The notes: generated by a model from the letters alone, not told the origin. A stretch of 64,000 nt of DNA from Pseudobutyrivibrio sp. (GCA_017557435.1 JAFYYR010000004.1:62001-126000); one strand, 5' to 3'; positions 18,605-28,488 are shown, numbered from the stretch's first letter. A program made the numbers and translations.

Positions 18605-19612
18605 CTACCATTCTAATTCATCAGTTTCGTCTTTTTTGGATCTAGTCATAAGCTCATAGACTGCATCCTTAACTGACATATTATCAAATAAAACTGCATT
18701 AACAACTTCAACAATTGGCATCTCTATATCATATTTCTTAGCTAACTTCATAGCTGCCTTAGCTGAGAATACACCCTCTACAACCATGGCAACCTTTTCC
18801 ATTGCCTCGTCTTTTGTCATACCCTGACCTATATAAAAACCTGCCATTCTATTTCTAGAATGCATAGATGAACAGGTCACAATAAGATCACCTACACCAG
18901 TAAGACCAGAAAGTGTCTCTGCCTGACCACCCATTGCAACAGCAAGGGCTGATATTTCCTTGATACCACGAGTAATAAGGGCTGCCTTAGCATTGTCCCC
19001 AAATCCAAGTCCATCAGACATACCTGCAGCAAGTGCAATGACATTCTTAAGAGCTGCACCAACTTCAATTCCCTTAACATCTGGTGATGAATATACTCTA
19101 AAATATTTGTTCATGAAAAGATTCTGAACAAAGAGAGATGTCTGACGGTCAGTAGAACCTGCAACCACAAGAGTAGGCTTAAAGGTAACTACCTCCTCAG
19201 CGTGACTTGGTCCGGATAGTACGCATATACGCTTTTCGCTGCCAAGAACATCTTCTAAAATCTCAGTCTGAGTAAATAAAGTCTCTTCCTCTATACCCTT
19301 TGTAACAGTAATAAATATCTGATTGTCATTAACAAAAGGCTTAATTTTCTCTGCTGTCTCTCTAGTGGCCTTAGATGGAACTGCCATAAGAATAACATCT
19401 GCAGTCTTAGCAGCATCTTCGATGTCAGCAGTAAAACTCATTGAATCAGGAAGTCTGACTCCCTTAATTTTGTCACTGGTATGCGTGTCATTCATCTGGT
19501 CAACCTGAGATTGACGATGTGACCAAACCTTTACATCGTGACCATTTTTGTTAAGCATAACAGCAAGGGCAACGCCCCAGCTACCTGCTCCGATTACACT
19601 AATTCTAGCCAT
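18605..19612 (-). CDS. gpsA: Glycerol-3-phosphate dehydrogenase [NAD(P)+]
   Basis: GpsA reduces dihydroxyacetone phosphate to sn-glycerol-3-phosphate, the backbone for phospholipids. The 335 residues begin with the dinucleotide loop ISVIGAGSWGVALA. LSGPSHAEEV and the catalytic-lysine region GAALKNVIALAAGMSDGLG are intact, as is the C-terminal LTGVGDLIVTCSS. It follows plsY by 16 bp, so the enzyme that makes the backbone and the one that acylates it are co-expressed. A terminator follows directly. Confidence 0.98.
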   Translation of the reverse strand: MARISVIGAGSWGVALAVMLNKNGHDVKVWSHRQSQVDQMNDTHTSDKIKGVRLPDSMSFTADIEDAAKTADVILMAVPSKATRETAEKIKPFVNDNQIFITVTKGIEEETLFTQTEILEDVLGSEKRICVLSGPSHAEEVVTFKPTLVVAGSTDRQTSLFVQNLFMNKYFRVYSSPDVKGIEVGAALKNVIALAAGMSDGLGFGDNAKAALITRGIKEISALAVAMGGQAETLSGLTGVGDLIVTCSSMHSRNRMAGFYIGQGMTKDEAMEKVAMVVEGVFSAKAAMKLAKKYDIEMPIVEVVNAVLFDNMSVKDAVYELMTRSKKDETDELEW

Positions 19613-19628
19613 TAAATACCTCTAGTTT

Positions 19629-20303
19629 CTATGCTCTAGTTTCTGGATGGAATGAGAACTTATTCTCATTGCCTGAAAGTAAACGCTTAATATTAGCATG
19701 GTGAAGGGCAATTGAAAGTGCTGATACAAAACAGCAAATAACAAGTACCTCTGTAAGATCTCTGCCCTGGAATCTATCAGTAACAGACTTTACATCACAA
19801 AGAGCAAACACAATCATCTCAGCTGCAAATGAAAGAACACCAATAATTGAGCCAAGTGATACATATCTAGTAATTGCTACGATTCCAATAAAAATAACCG
19901 CTGGAATTGGAACACCAATTGGGAATAAAGCAATAATAAATCCAAGTGTAGATGCTACACCCTTACCGCCCTTAAAATGCATATAGCAAGGGAAATCATG
20001 GCCAAGTACTGTACCAAGTCCTGCATATACCATGTAAATATTAGTATCTTCAAAAAATCTATGGAATGTGAGCCATACAAAAACAACAGCAACAATACAT
20101 TTTGTACAATCCCATAAAAGAGTAATAAGTCCAGCTGGAACACCTAAGTTTCTCATAGTGTTAGTAGAACCAACATTGCCGCTACCTACCTTTGTCAAGT
20201 CGATGTTCTTAGACTTGCCAATAAGATATCCCATAAGAATCATTCCAAAGCAATATCCAATGATAACCGCTACAATTCTTCCAATTATTTCCCCATTTGT
20301 CAT
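19629..20303 (-). CDS. plsY: Acyl-phosphate:glycerol-3-phosphate acyltransferase
   Basis: PlsY is a polytopic membrane enzyme that transfers an acyl group from acyl-phosphate to glycerol-3-phosphate, giving lysophosphatidic acid. The 224-residue protein shows the expected helices and the three conserved loops: GSGNVGSTNTMR (motif 1), HFKGGKGVASTLG (motif 2) and the later ALHHANIKRLLSGNE segment (motif 3). Its start overlaps the der stop by one base and gpsA follows by 16 bp. The acyl-phosphate is made by PlsX, encoded at 39530-40549. Confidence 0.98.
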   Translation of the reverse strand: MTNGEIIGRIVAVIIGYCFGMILMGYLIGKSKNIDLTKVGSGNVGSTNTMRNLGVPAGLITLLWDCTKCIVAVVFVWLTFHRFFEDTNIYMVYAGLGTVLGHDFPCYMHFKGGKGVASTLGFIIALFPIGVPIPAVIFIGIVAITRYVSLGSIIGVLSFAAEMIVFALCDVKSVTDRFQGRDLTEVLVICCFVSALSIALHHANIKRLLSGNENKFSFHPETRA

Positions 20304-21628
20304 TATTCGTTTTCCTTTCTCTCTCTAATTATAAATTTCAAAGATGTACCCTCAAATCCAAAGGCATCTCTAATTCGATTCTCAAGGTATCGCACATAAG
20401 AGAAATGCATTAAGTACTTCTCATTGACGAATATAACGAATGTAGGTGGCTTAACAGCAACCTGTGTTGTATAGAAAATCTTAAGTCTCTTACCCTTATC
20501 TGTAGGTGGCTGCTGAAGAGCAACTGCCTCCGTAACAATTTCATTAAGAACACCAGTAGCTATACGCATTGAGTTATTCTCAATAACTGCATCAATTGTC
20601 TCGTAGATTTTGCCAAGACGCTGTCCGCTCTTAACAGAGATAAAAAGAATTGATGCGTATGGCATGAATGAAAGAATCTGGCGAATCTTAGTCTCATGCT
20701 CTTTCATGGTCTTGTCATTCTTCTCGATGGCATCCCACTTATTTACACAAATAATTATACCCTTTCCACGCTCATGGGCAATACCGGCAATCTTAGCATC
20801 CTGCTCAGTAACACCCTCAGTGGCATCAATCATAATGATAACTACATCTGCCTTCTCAACTGATGCAACAGCTCTAACAATAGAGTATCTTTCAAGGTCC
20901 TCTTTAATCTTGCTCTTGCGTCTAAGACCTGCAGTATCAATGAAGATATAATCCTTGTGATTGTAGCGAACTCTAGTATCTACAGCATCTCTTGTAGTAC
21001 CGGCGATATCTGATACAATAACTCGCTCCTCGCCACAAAGCTTATTAATAAGTGATGACTTTCCTACATTAGGCTTACCGATAACGGCAATTCTAGGAGT
21101 ATCATCCTCTTCTTCATTTTCAGATGGCTCAGGGAAATACTCAACCACCTTATCAAGCATATCACCAAATCCAAGACGGCTTGATGCAGATACTGGAATT
21201 GGATCACCAATACCAAGATTATAGAACTCGTACACATCAGCCATATCACGCTCGAAGCTATCTACCTTATTAACTACTAAGATAACTGGCTTGTGGCTGC
21301 GGCGAAGCATATCTGCTACCTTGGAATCGCTATCCTGAAGTCCCTGCTTAACATCAACAAGGAAAATAATTACATCAGCTGTATCTATAGCAATCTGAGC
21401 CTGCTCTCTCATCTGTGACAAAATAATATCCTTTGAGTCTGGCTCAATACCACCGGTATCAATCATAGTAAAATCATAATTAAGCCAACTAACGTCAGCA
21501 TAGATTCTATCTCTAGTAACACCTGGTGTATCTTTAACTATAGAAATACGCTCTCCTGCAAGAGCATTAAAAAGCGTAGATTTTCCAACATTTGGGCGGC
21601 CAACAATAGCCACTACTGGTCTTGCCAT
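20303..21628 (-). CDS. der: Ribosome-biogenesis GTPase Der (EngA)
   Basis: Der has two GTPase domains in tandem and a KH-like C-terminus, and assists 50S subunit assembly. Domain 1 shows [16 protein letters not shown] and NKVD; domain 2 shows [16 protein letters not shown] and NKWD. The C-terminal KH domain is about residues 350-441. Length (441) is usual. It lies 52 bp downstream of the radical SAM gene and overlaps plsY by one base. Confidence 0.98.
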   Translation of the reverse strand: MARPVVAIVGRPNVGKSTLFNALAGERISIVKDTPGVTRDRIYADVSWLNYDFTMIDTGGIEPDSKDIILSQMREQAQIAIDTADVIIFLVDVKQGLQDSDSKVADMLRRSHKPVILVVNKVDSFERDMADVYEFYNLGIGDPIPVSASSRLGFGDMLDKVVEYFPEPSENEEEDDTPRIAVIGKPNVGKSSLINKLCGEERVIVSDIAGTTRDAVDTRVRYNHKDYIFIDTAGLRRKSKIKEDLERYSIVRAVASVEKADVVIIMIDATEGVTEQDAKIAGIAHERGKGIIICVNKWDAIEKNDKTMKEHETKIRQILSFMPYASILFISVKSGQRLGKIYETIDAVIENNSMRIATGVLNEIVTEAVALQQPPTDKGKRLKIFYTTQVAVKPPTFVIFVNEKYLMHFSYVRYLENRIRDAFGFEGTSLKFIIRERKENE

Positions 21629-21680
21629 AATTTGTCTCTCCTATATATTTTCTAATCATTGTGAACGTAAGATATTGTCA

Positions 21681-23000
21681 TTATCTTCCGATTATTGCAT
21701 AAACTAAATCGCGCCCGTCTGATTGTACAATACGAGCCTTCACTTGTAAAGCTGACTCAAGCTCTGAAAGAGTGATATCATCAAGGAAAACTTCCTCCTG
21801 AGCTCTAAGCATTGTACATGATAACAAAAGATTATCTCCCAAGTCTCTGTCCTTTAGCTGAGCTATTAAATCCTGGCCAGTTATAAGGCCAGAAACAGTG
21901 ATTTCCTCACCGAAGAAATTATTAGTGATGCAGACGACATCAATTGTAACCTTGTTAAACTTCTCTGTAATCAAATCTGCAAGCTGCTTCATAAATGGTG
22001 CAGCAAGCTTTCCCGTTGCAATAGTCACATGGCGCTTTTTCATAAATATAGGCTTTTTAATATCTTCTAAAGCATCAAGCACCTCTTCCTTTAAAAGCCT
22101 AAGCATTCCCACTCCATTTTCCAGCTGAATAAATCCATCGTATCTATCAGCCTCAGGAAGTGGCCGTCCTGCTAAAATATACCATTCATCTGAAGCCTGA
22201 ACGAAATGATTGCCTACCTTCTCCATGGCAACATTCTGCCAATACTCTATCTGATCAATGACTTTACCAGCCTCCTCAGCAGTATATGTTCGAAGAGGGA
22301 AAAGTCCTTCTCTGTATTTAGTAACACCAACAGGAACCACTGACATTGAGCCCATAACAGGCGCAAACTGAAGCAAATCTGAAATGGTCCTATCAAGCTC
22401 TGGGCCATCATTGAGTCCTGGACAGGAAACAACCTGAGCATTCATAGGAATCTCAGCATGATAAAGCTTCTCTATCTTTTCAAGAATATCTCCTGCAAAT
22501 CTATTGTGCAAAAGCTTCACTCTAAGCTCAGGGTTAGTGGCATGAACAGAAATATTAATAGGTCCAAGCTTATAAGCTATGATTCTATCCAAATCAGCCA
22601 TCTTCATGTTGGTTAAGGTAACATAGTTACCCTGCAAGAATGATAGACGTGTATCGTCGTCCTTGAAATAAAGTGTCTCTCTCATTCCTGGTGGCATTTG
22701 ATCTATAAAGCAAAATGCACATCTATTGGAGCATGATTTGTAATCATCCATAAGACCATTACAAAAGATAACTCCAAGGTCCTCACCATCCTCCTTAGGA
22801 ACAAGAACAGATGATGTGGTTCCATCCTCGTGTAAGAGCTCAATTGTAATATTTGCATCATCAGAATAATAATGATAATCAAATATATCCACTAGCTCTA
22901 CATTATTAATTTTAGTGATAATATCACCAGTCTTAAGTCCAGCCAAATCAGCTGGACTACCAGGCATTATCTCTTTAATTTTATGACTACTATTTAACAT
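21681..23000 (-). CDS. PDZ-containing radical SAM protein (DUF512 family)
   Basis: A 439-residue protein conserved in anaerobic Firmicutes next to der. A PDZ-like domain covers residues 5-75 (IKEIMPGSPADLAGLKTGD). The radical SAM cluster motif is C90-SNR-C94-AF-C97 with FCFIDQMP. A C-terminal DUF512 region (about 280-439) follows, with ITVSGLITGQDL. The substrate is not known; an RNA or ribosome-assembly role is suggested only by neighbourhood. It overlaps the yraN stop by 7 bp. Confidence 0.9.
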   Translation of the reverse strand: MLNSSHKIKEIMPGSPADLAGLKTGDIITKINNVELVDIFDYHYYSDDANITIELLHEDGTTSSVLVPKEDGEDLGVIFCNGLMDDYKSCSNRCAFCFIDQMPPGMRETLYFKDDDTRLSFLQGNYVTLTNMKMADLDRIIAYKLGPINISVHATNPELRVKLLHNRFAGDILEKIEKLYHAEIPMNAQVVSCPGLNDGPELDRTISDLLQFAPVMGSMSVVPVGVTKYREGLFPLRTYTAEEAGKVIDQIEYWQNVAMEKVGNHFVQASDEWYILAGRPLPEADRYDGFIQLENGVGMLRLLKEEVLDALEDIKKPIFMKKRHVTIATGKLAAPFMKQLADLITEKFNKVTIDVVCITNNFFGEEITVSGLITGQDLIAQLKDRDLGDNLLLSCTMLRAQEEVFLDDITLSELESALQVKARIVQSDGRDLVYAIIGR

Positions 23001-23353
23001 ACCGGTATATACTCAAACGCATTTTTAAGGTGCGTCAAATGTCCTTCCTCAATTGCAACTACATCAAATCTAACAGGTGTATCGCCGCTAATCTTATGAC
23101 TATACATATAAAAATCTGCAACTCTCGAAATCTTTTTCATCTTAGAGAAGGTAACAGCAGAAAGCGCTGAGCCCTTCACAGATGACTGGCGATACTTAAC
23201 CTCCACAAAAACAAGATAGTCACCATCTTTTGCGATGATATCTACCTCTCCCATTTTACAATAAAAATTCATTTTGATGATACTAAGACCATGTTCTCTT
23301 AAATACTCTGCAGCAAGCTTTTCAAAAGCATTCCCTTGCCTTCTATAGTTCAA
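22994..23353 (-). CDS. YraN-family (UPF0102) endonuclease-like protein
   Basis: A 119-residue protein with the nuclease-like fold of UPF0102. The putative metal residues are seen in GEVDIIAKDGDYLVFVEVKY, giving E36, D38, E51 and K53, the (E)-D-ExK pattern shared with restriction-type and Holliday-junction nucleases. Its biological role is not settled. In Firmicutes it commonly stands near rnhB, as here. It overlaps the radical SAM gene by 7 bp and follows the FlhB-like gene by 9 bp. Confidence 0.92.
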   Translation of the reverse strand: MNYRRQGNAFEKLAAEYLREHGLSIIKMNFYCKMGEVDIIAKDGDYLVFVEVKYRQSSVKGSALSAVTFSKMKKISRVADFYMYSHKISGDTPVRFDVVAIEEGHLTHLKNAFEYIPVC

Positions 23354-23362
23354 TATCTACCT

Positions 23363-23650
23363 CTATCCTAACTTAGCTTTTATCTTTTCCATATCATTAA
23401 CAAAGACTAAAATCTCGGCCACAACCTCGTAAAGCTCAGGAGGAATTGCATCTCCTATATCAAGCTTACTGAGGGTCTCAGCCAACTCATTGTCCTGATA
23501 AAAAGGAACGTCGGCCTTTTTAGCCTCTTCAATTATCTGTTCAGCAACATATCCTTTGCCGGAAGCAAGTATTTTAGGTGCTGCATCACCAGCTTCATAG
23601 GCAAGGGCTACTGCCGTCTTATTCTTATCAAATTCCTTTTTCTCAGCCAT
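23363..23650 (-). CDS. FlhB C-terminal-domain homologue (FlhX/YlqH-like)
   Basis: This 95-residue soluble protein matches the C-terminal cytoplasmic domain of FlhB, the export-gate switch of the flagellar secretion system: ATG region, AVALAYEAGDAAPKILASG, then VPFYQDNELAETL and GDAIPPELYEVVAEIL. The NPTH cleavage motif and the membrane domain of full FlhB are absent, as in the stand-alone FlhX/YlqH group. It may replace or modulate the FlhB C-domain. It is 2 bp downstream of a FliK-like gene, matching the ylqG-ylqH order in Bacillus. Confidence 0.88.
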   Translation of the reverse strand: MAEKKEFDKNKTAVALAYEAGDAAPKILASGKGYVAEQIIEEAKKADVPFYQDNELAETLSKLDIGDAIPPELYEVVAEILVFVNDMEKIKAKLG

Positions 23651-23652
23651 TA

Positions 23653-25518
23653 TTATGCCCTCATGTCAAAGCTATATCTATGAACCAATCCCTCTGGCTT
23701 GTCCTCTGTAGAAACTGGAGGCGCTCCAAGAAAATCCTCTACAAATGAAGTCTTTGGCTCACCACAGGTCACTTCTGATTTAACGGAAAATCCCTTAGCC
23801 TCAAGCCTAGCTGTGAGAATATCCAAATTATCCTCTATAAGCTTCATAGACTCCTCGCTTGCCAAATTCCATTTGCAGCCTACGTTATTCTCTTTCAAAC
23901 GAATAAACACATCAGTAGAGCCTAAGTGCTCCATATCAAAATGCAAAAAGGCAGTAATCTCTTCTCCAGCCTCATAACTGCTCCTCTTGTTCTGACGAAC
24001 ATAAAGCATACTATCAGTATTCTGATTGTACATCTTAAGTGGAATCTGAACAAAATTATACATTTCGTTAGCAGAATTCATAAAGTTAATATTCTGGCGT
24101 ATTTCTGATGTTTGATTCTTAATTGTCTCAGCAGCCTTGCCAGAGAATGAAGCAATAAGTCTCTCAAGAGCCTCTGTCTGCTTTAAAACTCGCTCATATA
24201 GCTTTGAAATCTCACCTGGCTTTGTAATATCCTTTGGCTCCATAGCAAAGCTATTAGCAATAATATTTTTAAGGATTCCCTTATAAAGAGGCTCTCGTAT
24301 TATATCATTTAAAGTCTCTTTTGAAATATCTGGATGATTATTAAAATAATCGGTAATCTCCTTAAAGACCTGATTTATATCTGCATCAGCTCTAAGTGTT
24401 CCATCTTCTCCAAAAATCTGCAAATTATCCTTTGGAAAATCAGGAAGTGAATTAAGCAACGTGTTAAATGATGAAATCTGCTTCTCGCCCGCAAAACTAT
24501 TAAGCACCTGATTAGATGCCTCGTTTTCAGTAATAGTAGTCTGCTGGTTAATAGTTTCCCTAGATTCCTGAATAATCTCACTTTCAGGAACTGCGCCCTT
24601 AGCTAAGGCTGCCTGCTCAGAGTTAGCTTCTGGATTAACCAAATTAATTACTTCCCCTTGGGCGTTATTAATCACACCGTCCTTAGCCTCAGCTACAATT
24701 TGAGGACTAATCTCAGCATTCTGTGTCTGATTAGCATTTGCTGTATTGGAAGCAGTAGCATCTATAGAAGCATTTGCCTGCTGAATCTCACCCTGGACCT
24801 GAGTCTGATTAACTTGGGCCTCATCTGATGCAACCTCAGGGATAAATATCTCTCTAATTGAATTATTAATATTAATAATATCTGATGCTAACACTTCCTT
24901 TGATGTCATTAGCTCAGGAAGCATCTCAGAAATAGTATCAAAGTTATCAATAATTAATGCCTTGTCATTGGCATAGTTTTGAAACATGTTAACATTCTCA
25001 GGAGACATGTCCATGCCATATTTTGACATGGTAACAAGTGTCTGAGGGTCAACACCAGGATTATTAATCATGGCGCGATTCATCGCTGCAAGATTCTCCG
25101 GACTAATAGAAAGAGAATTTTGCATCATTGAATTTACCATATTAATTGTGCGCTCTGTAGCAGCGATATTGGCCATATCTAAAGCCTTGAGAAGTGTAGG
25201 ATTAGCATCTAAAGAGCCAAGAGAAACAGGGCGAATTTGAATAAGATTACCATCATTACTCTTTACCTGGAAAAATACGGATTGGCCTTCCATAAGATTA
25301 ACACCAGCATCTAATCTAGCTGTCATTGTCTGACCATTAGCAAGACCGATAGTTACCTTGCCATTGTCAATACTGTTGACAGAGCCCTCAAAAATCTCTC
25401 CTTCTTTGAGAGAATCCTGAGGAGTACCTGTCAGTGATTGACTCTGACTCATCTTGGTCAAATCCGCATTATTAACATAGTTTGAGTTGTATGGATTGAA
25501 TCCAGTATTAATATTCAT
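23653..25518 (-). CDS. FliK-like hook-length control domain protein (YlqG-like)
   Basis: A 621-residue protein. The long N-terminal and middle part is low in complexity, rich in asparagine, glutamine, serine and glutamate (about 215-330), like the flexible ruler of FliK. The C-terminal region (about 495-600), with AFLHFDMEHLGSTDVFIRLK and the segment around GFSVKSEVTCG, resembles the FliK/hook-length-control C-terminal domain that contacts the FlhB C-domain. A stand-alone FlhB C-domain is encoded 2 bp downstream, which supports a secretion-switch role. It sits between rnhB and yraN in a housekeeping operon and not in a flagellar cluster. Whether it is the main FliK of the cell cannot be told. 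Confidence 0.75.
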   Translation of the reverse strand: MNINTGFNPYNSNYVNNADLTKMSQSQSLTGTPQDSLKEGEIFEGSVNSIDNGKVTIGLANGQTMTARLDAGVNLMEGQSVFFQVKSNDGNLIQIRPVSLGSLDANPTLLKALDMANIAATERTINMVNSMMQNSLSISPENLAAMNRAMINNPGVDPQTLVTMSKYGMDMSPENVNMFQNYANDKALIIDNFDTISEMLPELMTSKEVLASDIININNSIREIFIPEVASDEAQVNQTQVQGEIQQANASIDATASNTANANQTQNAEISPQIVAEAKDGVINNAQGEVINLVNPEANSEQAALAKGAVPESEIIQESRETINQQTTITENEASNQVLNSFAGEKQISSFNTLLNSLPDFPKDNLQIFGEDGTLRADADINQVFKEITDYFNNHPDISKETLNDIIREPLYKGILKNIIANSFAMEPKDITKPGEISKLYERVLKQTEALERLIASFSGKAAETIKNQTSEIRQNINFMNSANEMYNFVQIPLKMYNQNTDSMLYVRQNKRSSYEAGEEITAFLHFDMEHLGSTDVFIRLKENNVGCKWNLASEESMKLIEDNLDILTARLEAKGFSVKSEVTCGEPKTSFVEDFLGAPPVSTEDKPEGLVHRYSFDMRA

Positions 25519-25537
25519 AACTCACCTATATATAGAA

Positions 25538-26302
25538 CTAAACAAAATTTCCAATAAATGATTTCCTATGAATTGGACATGGACCGTATTTTTTGAGAGC
25601 CTCAATATGTTCAGATGAACCATATCCCTTATTGGATGCGAAATGATATTCTGGATAAATCTCGTCGTATTCAACCATCATTCTATCTCTGGTGACCTTA
25701 GCGATAATGCTTGCTGCACCAATTGAAATAGACTTGGCATCACCCTTAATAATAGCCACCTGAGGAATATCGATCTCAGGAATAGTAACAGCGTCATTAA
25801 GCATAAGCTGTGGCTGTACCTTGCTCTCCTTAATGGCCTGTCTCATAGCCTCATAAGTAGCCTGCAGTATATTAATCTCATCGATTCTCTTTTCAGAAAC
25901 TACTCCAATGGAAACAGACACTGCCTTTTCCATTATCTCATCGTAAAGCTCCTCTCGCTTAGCAGCTGATAGCTTCTTGGAATCATTAATATATAAAATA
26001 TCACAGTCCTTTGGGAGTACAACGCAGGCAGTAACAACAGGACCAGCCAGTGGACCTCTACCAACCTCATCAATACCACCAATATAATCGTACTTTTCCC
26101 AGTATTTCTTCTCAAATTCCTTGAGCTTTTCAATGCGCTCACGCTCCAAACGAAGCTTTTCCATCTTCTTTTGAGCCTGCCCAATTATCTTGGAAACACC
26201 AGGCCTGCCATCATTAATGTATTCTTCTATAAAATCTGGAAGAAAGTCTATGCTGGCATCTTTATATTCCTTTTGAATCTCTGAAATCTTTTTCTCGCTC
26301 AT
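25538..26302 (-). CDS. rnhB: Ribonuclease HII
   Basis: RNase HII removes ribonucleotides from DNA by cutting the RNA strand of hybrids. The catalytic motif GGIDEVGRGPLAGPV supplies adjacent Asp and Glu, NDSKKLS follows, and KGDAKSISIGAASIIAKVTR is the next signature. An N-terminal helical extension of about 70 residues is like that of Bacillus RNase HII. I start at the ATG at 26302 (254 residues); a TTG at 26311 would add three residues and overlap lepB. It abuts the signal peptidase gene. Confidence 0.96.
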   Translation of the reverse strand: MSEKKISEIQKEYKDASIDFLPDFIEEYINDGRPGVSKIIGQAQKKMEKLRLERERIEKLKEFEKKYWEKYDYIGGIDEVGRGPLAGPVVTACVVLPKDCDILYINDSKKLSAAKREELYDEIMEKAVSVSIGVVSEKRIDEINILQATYEAMRQAIKESKVQPQLMLNDAVTIPEIDIPQVAIIKGDAKSISIGAASIIAKVTRDRMMVEYDEIYPEYHFASNKGYGSSEHIEALKKYGPCPIHRKSFIGNFV

Positions 26303-26303
26303 G

Positions 26304-27047
26304 TTATTCAATGTTGTCGACTAAGCCAAATGAATTGAATGGATATACTCTTAGCCATGCCTTTCCCACAATAATCTCCCTGTTAATAGGTCCAATCATT
26401 CGCGAATCTGTACTGTTGTTACGATTATCACCAAGTACAAAATACTCATCAGGTCCTAGAACCATCTCATTGCTAGCCATACCTGGATTAGCCATAACCT
26501 CAGTGCCGAAATTCTCCTCAAGAAGAATGTCATTGATATAAATATTGCCAGAACCGTCTATGCGAACAGTCTCACCTGGAAGACCTATAACTCGCTTAAT
26601 GTAGAATGTATCCTCGTCCTCACCGCCAATACCTGACTCATCATGAGGGAAAATAATAACATCAAATCGATTAGGATCATGGAATCTATAGCTGATTTTA
26701 TCAACTATGAGATTATCTCTATCCTGAAGAGTATCCTCCATTGAACGACCACTTACAACAGTTCTCTGACCTACAAACTGAGTAATCAGAAAAACTACCA
26801 AGAAGCAAATTAATACATTTAAAATGACACTAATAACTTCCTTTATAATCGCCTTTTTTGTAAGAGGTTCTTCCTCTTCTGCCTTATCTTTTTTCTTTTT
26901 TGAATCCGATGCCTTTTTAGCAGGTGTCTTACTTTCTGTTTTGGAATCGAAATCAGAAAGGTCCTCTACATCTTTCATATTGGCTCTAGCCCTTTCGATG
27001 TCCTTTTTAATAAGTTGTTCTTCTTCGTTAAAGTCAATAACCTTCAT
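26304..27047 (-). CDS. lepB: Signal peptidase I (first copy)
   Basis: A membrane-anchored serine protease that removes signal peptides from exported proteins. A long charged cytoplasmic N-terminus (residues 1-65, with a KKKDKAEEEE tract) precedes one membrane helix (about 69-92). The catalytic dyad is S102 in VVSGRSMEDTL and K151 in FYIKRVIGLPGE; the C-terminal box is FVLGDNRNNSTDSR. GAGAGG precedes the ATG by 7 bases. It is one of two signal peptidases flanking rbgA, and this copy has the longer cytoplasmic extension. Confidence 0.96.
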   Translation of the reverse strand: MKVIDFNEEEQLIKKDIERARANMKDVEDLSDFDSKTESKTPAKKASDSKKKKDKAEEEEPLTKKAIIKEVISVILNVLICFLVVFLITQFVGQRTVVSGRSMEDTLQDRDNLIVDKISYRFHDPNRFDVIIFPHDESGIGGEDEDTFYIKRVIGLPGETVRIDGSGNIYINDILLEENFGTEVMANPGMASNEMVLGPDEYFVLGDNRNNSTDSRMIGPINREIIVGKAWLRVYPFNSFGLVDNIE

Positions 27048-27048
27048 T

Positions 27049-27888
27049 TTATGGCCTCTCTAGTGTAATATTTCCTAAACTACCACTTCTAAACTCGTCT
27101 ATTAAAACTGCCGCTGCCTTGTCAAAATCAAGCTCTGAACCCTTCTTAACAAAATTTCTTTTGGCAGCAATCTCAGTAATAATCTCATGATTAACAGCTG
27201 ACTCATCCACATCATATCTCTTGTTAAGAATACCAGGATAAGTCTCCTTTAAGAAATCAGCAAGCTCCAATGAAAGCTCTCTAGTCTCAATAATCGCGTC
27301 ATTTATAGAGCCTATGAATGCAAGATGAAGTCCCACTGTATTATCCTCAAACTTAGGCCAAAGAATACCCGGTGTATCTAAAAGCTCAACTGACTTATTA
27401 AGCTTAATCCACTGCTTACCCTTTGTAACACCTGGCTTATTGCCAGTCTTAGCAACTGAACGGCCTGCAAAAGAATTGATAAATGTAGACTTACCTACAT
27501 TAGGTATACCAACTACCATGGCTCTAACTGGACGGTTCTTGATGCCGCGCTTTCTATCTCTCTCAAATTTGGCTGCACACACCTCATCTAATGTGGCCTG
27601 TACTCCCTTCATATTCTTCCTGTCTCTAGAGTCAAGCTCCACTACATAAAAGCCCTGACCCTTAAAGTACTCAACCCATTTCTTATTAGCTTCCCTATCA
27701 GCTAAATCAGATTTGTTAAGTAATATAAGTCGAAGCTTACCAGATGCAAGCCCATTAATATCAGGATTGCGGCTAGATACTGGACATCTAGCATCTATTA
27801 CTTCAATCACTAGGTCTATAAGCTTAATATCTTCCTGCATCTGACGCTTTGCCTTGGTCATATGCCCTGGATACCACTGAAATTCCAT
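27049..27888 (-). CDS. rbgA: Ribosome-biogenesis GTPase YlqF/RbgA
   Basis: RbgA is a circularly permuted GTPase needed for late 50S assembly. Its motifs come in permuted order: NKSDL (G4), then GIPNVGKSTFIN (G1), then DTPG (G3), with a C-terminal RNA-binding helical domain. I use the ATG at 27888 (279 residues); a GTG two codons earlier would add little. In Bacillus and many Clostridia it follows rplS and precedes rnhB, as here, with signal peptidase genes on each side. Confidence 0.97.
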   Translation of the reverse strand: MEFQWYPGHMTKAKRQMQEDIKLIDLVIEVIDARCPVSSRNPDINGLASGKLRLILLNKSDLADREANKKWVEYFKGQGFYVVELDSRDRKNMKGVQATLDEVCAAKFERDRKRGIKNRPVRAMVVGIPNVGKSTFINSFAGRSVAKTGNKPGVTKGKQWIKLNKSVELLDTPGILWPKFEDNTVGLHLAFIGSINDAIIETRELSLELADFLKETYPGILNKRYDVDESAVNHEIITEIAAKRNFVKKGSELDFDKAAAVLIDEFRSGSLGNITLERP

Positions 27889-27894
27889 AATCAC

Positions 27895-28488
27895 CTAAAA
27901 TGGATATCTAATCCAAACCTTTCCTAAAATATCTTCTGAAGAAACAAATCCAATGCTCTCATAACGAGAATCCTCAGAAGAATTACGATTGTCTCCAAGT
28001 ACAAAATACTGATCATCCCTAAGAGTAATAGGGGAAGCAGCAATACCTGGATTCTCTATTCTATCAACCTCTATAGGCTCCTTGTATAATTCATCATTAA
28101 TATAGACACGACCCTTATTTATATAAATCGTATCCCCAGGAACTGCAATAACGCGCTTCACAGAATAGCTGGCATTAACATTAGCCTTTGGCTTGAACGC
28201 AATTACATCCCCAGACTTTGGAGTAGATAAATTGTAAGCAATAGTATTTACAAGTAATTTATCGGATGTATTATAGGTAGGCTCCATAGATGAGTTAGAA
28301 CATTCCACCTGTTTGCCAAATGCCAAAACCACGCCATAAGCAAGTCCTATTACACAAGCAAGCTCCAATGCATAGATGAGAATATATCTCAATTTTTCGA
28401 AATTAATTTTCCTACGACGTCTGTTAAAATTCAGTCCATCTTTTCTTCTGAAAAATCTATTGAAGAATCTCTTAATTGATAAAAACAT
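27895..28488 (-). CDS. lepB: Signal peptidase I (second copy)
   Basis: A 197-residue signal peptidase with a short arginine-rich cytoplasmic start, one membrane helix (about 34-57), the catalytic serine S67 in CSNSSMEPTY and general-base lysine K111 in SVKRVIAVPGD, and the C-terminal FVLGDNRNSSEDSR. An AAAGGA ribosome site precedes the ATG. It follows the rplS terminator, so it begins a new transcription unit with rbgA, lepB and rnhB. Two peptidases within 2.2 kb may divide the export load. Confidence 0.96.
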   Translation of the reverse strand: MFLSIKRFFNRFFRRKDGLNFNRRRRKINFEKLRYILIYALELACVIGLAYGVVLAFGKQVECSNSSMEPTYNTSDKLLVNTIAYNLSTPKSGDVIAFKPKANVNASYSVKRVIAVPGDTIYINKGRVYINDELYKEPIEVDRIENPGIAASPITLRDDQYFVLGDNRNSSEDSRYESIGFVSSEDILGKVWIRYPF

